Shown in pieces: positions 62,592-64,000 of a stretch of DNA of 64,000 bases. Below the pieces are notes generated by a model. That model did no database searches, had not been told where the DNA came from, and worked only from the letters and a program-made list of their open reading frames with translations. Location: contig NZ_AUJO01000005.1 of assembly GCF_000424265.1 (NCBI RefSeq), forward strand, positions 124,001 to 188,000, given 5' to 3'. The first letter of the stretch is position 1. The number at the start of each line of letters is the position of its first letter. The position numbers and the translations under genes were made by a program. The stretch is from Butyrivibrio sp. WCD3002. GTDB lineage: Bacteria > Bacillota > Clostridia > Lachnospirales > Lachnospiraceae.

Positions 62592-63472
62592 TTTTCATCC
62601 AATATCCAGTGAGTTTCAGTGATGCTTAATCGTTCAGCAAGGGCGCCTTCAGTGCTTTCTTCGTGATACATTTTGTAGCCCGCATAGTCTGTGTCGCGCC
62701 TTGGAGATGCTGCTATTAGGCTTTGGGTATAGAGGTGACGGGGATTTTTCAGGATATCCACCGCTGTTCCCCATTCAACCAGTTTGCCTTTATACATTAC
62801 GCCTATGTAGTCAGACATGGCTTCTGCCAGCTTTATATCATGGGTTACAAGCAAAAGAGAAGCGTTCAGTTTTTCCTTAACCTTTTTAATGAGATCGGCG
62901 GTCTGCGTCCTTATTATCTGATCAAGGGCGCTTGTGGGTTCGTCCGCAAGAATCAACTTTGCCTTTGCACAGCCAAGAATCATGGCGATGGACACACGCT
63001 GACACATTCCACCTGAAAGCTCAATGGGATAGGAATTAAGGACCTTCTCCGGGTTGTCAAAGGAGAGACTTGTAAGTAGCTCTTTAGACAGCGTATTTGC
63101 CTCTTTACGGGAGATTTTGTTCTGGAGGATAAAATAGTCCTCCATCTGTCTTCCGACCCTGTAAATGGGGTCTAAATAGCTTTCCGGGTTCTGAAAAATG
63201 GTTACTATCTGACTGCCCAGAAGTTTTCTTTTATCCTTCAAGGGCATGCTGCCAAGCTCATGACCGTCAAAAACCAGTTCTCCCTGACAGACTGCACTTG
63301 AAGATAAAAGTCCCGTAATAGCAGAAAGAGTAGTGGTTTTACCACTACCGCTTTCCCCGATCAGGCAAACAGCAGCGCACTCAGGGACTTCAAAAGAGAT
63401 GTCCCTGCAGGCGTAGCTTTCACCGTATTTTACATTCAGTTTTTTTACATCAAGAATATTCTTAGTTAACAT
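62588..63472 (-). CDS. oppD: Oligopeptide ABC transporter ATPase (OppD type)
   Basis: A 294-residue ABC ATPase. Walker A GESGSGKTT near 38, VTIFQNPESYLDPIYR for the Q-loop, signature LSGGMCQRVSIAMILG near 152 and Walker B LILADEPTSALD are intact. The C-terminal 40 residues include the OPP-type motif region (LYTQSLIAASPR). Its ATG at 63472 lies inside the end of the binding-protein gene (11-base overlap), without a strong ribosome site, so it is translationally coupled. Confidence 0.92.
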   Translation of the reverse strand: MLTKNILDVKKLNVKYGESYACRDISFEVPECAAVCLIGESGSGKTTTLSAITGLLSSSAVCQGELVFDGHELGSMPLKDKRKLLGSQIVTIFQNPESYLDPIYRVGRQMEDYFILQNKISRKEANTLSKELLTSLSFDNPEKVLNSYPIELSGGMCQRVSIAMILGCAKAKLILADEPTSALDQIIRTQTADLIKKVKEKLNASLLLVTHDIKLAEAMSDYIGVMYKGKLVEWGTAVDILKNPRHLYTQSLIAASPRRDTDYAGYKMYHEESTEGALAERLSITETHWILDEK

Positions 63473-64000
63473 CGATATCAGAAGTCATCATGTAGTACTC
63501 AGAAGGGTTAACGGTTACTCCGGATACATTGTTTCTGTAGCAGAAGATGAGCTTTGTGCTTGCGATAAAATCAAAAGGTCTCTCGTTTACGATCTCCTGG
63601 CAGATCTGGCGGGAAAGGTCATACTGCTCATTAACATCAAAGGTTGTGCTCATTTTCTTTGCCATCTCATCAACCTTGGCATTTGAATACTTACCGAAGT
63701 TGTCAGAAGCATCAGATACAAAAACAAGGTTTGTGAAGTACTGAGGTGTTCCGATAGGTGCCATAGCATAGGAGTCGATTACGATATCGAAATCGCCGTC
63801 CTGCTCAGTCTCAACCATAACATCCATAGTTTCGATGTTGATGCCGATACCAACGTTTGCAAGCTCTGCCTGCATCATATCAGCAAGCTGAAGAGTCTCG
63901 TTGTTGTAGCTGTAGGTCATAAGCTTGAAGCTAAGTTCGTTTCCGTCCTTATCAAGTGTTCCGTCACCGTTTGTATCTTCGTAACCTGCATCAGCAAGGA
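63462..64000 (-). CDS. Oligopeptide-binding protein, 3' part (partial)
   Basis: The C-terminal 178 residues of a family 5 (OppA/DppA-like) solute-binding protein, continuing past the right edge. The stretch LADAGYEDTNGDGTLDKDGN is the characteristic repeat near the C-terminal lobe; ELANVGIGINIETMDVMVET and FDIVIDSYAMAPIGTPQYF follow as in the family. The protein ends at TAA 63462, overlapping the start of oppD. The permease genes are presumably upstream, outside the window. Confidence 0.88.
   Translation of the reverse strand, partial: LADAGYEDTNGDGTLDKDGNELSFKLMTYSYNNETLQLADMMQAELANVGIGINIETMDVMVETEQDGDFDIVIDSYAMAPIGTPQYFTNLVFVSDASDNFGKYSNAKVDEMAKKMSTTFDVNEQYDLSRQICQEIVNERPFDFIASTKLIFCYRNNVSGVTVNPSEYYMMTSDIDVN

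Noticed and set aside
1..64000. tRNA or rRNA genes
   Set aside because: No T-loop GGTTCRANYCC element with matching acceptor ends or rRNA-like stretch was recognised on either strand.

Overview
The window looks like a low-GC Firmicute of the Lachnospiraceae, most like Butyrivibrio. Grounds: strong AGGAGG-type ribosome binding sites, frequent TTG/GTG starts, LacI-controlled carbohydrate ABC systems of the LplB/YtcP type with lipoprotein binding proteins, cellobiose phosphorylase, single-gene GH13 and GT4 enzymes, flagellar-type chemotaxis genes and a possible sigma-D promoter. The genus is an inference from gene content, not from a marker gene.

The centre of the window (about 23.2-30.0 kb) carries replication and partition functions of a secondary replicon (megaplasmid or chromid): a Rep_3-type initiator (24726-25937, minus), a ParA ATPase (27414-28199), a translationally coupled small centromere-binding-type protein (26818-27414), two clusters of same-orientation iterons (TCCC-N5-CTACTAA; 4 copies at 23234-23417 and 11 at 26187-26713), and a gene-free, extremely AT-rich stretch (28200-30017) with CATCATGATG palindromes. 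I interpret this as origin plus centromere.

Left arm (0-23 kb): two similarly built LacI-permease-permease-binding protein cassettes (83-4862 plus; 6721-11305 minus), neither with its own ATPase. The second is divergent from cellobiose phosphorylase (11635-14067), which has a clear promoter with a LacI-like operator just downstream. Also here: a tandem-domain PPK2, a secreted protein, an AAA ATPase, a stand-alone (p)ppGpp hydrolase-type HD protein, two MATE exporters, HU, a Dus-type tRNA dihydrouridine synthase, a GNAT acetyltransferase and an unlisted 50-residue ORF. Next to rep are an SGNH hydrolase and a Crh-like HPr protein without the active-site histidine.

Right of the origin (30-45 kb): an orphan hypA, a CheY, metF behind a leader with two intrinsic terminators, a sugar-binding lipoprotein paired with a chemoreceptor, an M3 oligopeptidase, a degenerate MocR regulator divergent from an ECF S-component, a GH13 alpha-glucosidase with a GT4 glycosyltransferase, and an 820-residue adenosine deaminase-like fusion protein followed by a large inverted repeat.

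Far right (45-64 kb): a polar amino-acid ABC operon, two AraC regulators, the rhamnose operon rhaA-rhaD-rhaB, a methyltransferase behind a promoter-leader peptide-terminator attenuator, an LprI-domain lipoprotein, a frameshifted secreted-protein gene, a structured small transcript, a Ser-rich protein with a sigma-D-like promoter, a peptidase E-like/GGDEF/EAL fusion, and the 3' part of an oligopeptide ABC operon running off the right edge. No rRNA, tRNA, CRISPR array or transposase gene was seen. The best candidates for undescribed biology are the adenosine deaminase fusion, the peptidase E-GGDEF-EAL protein, the attenuated methyltransferase and the iteron/centromere architecture.
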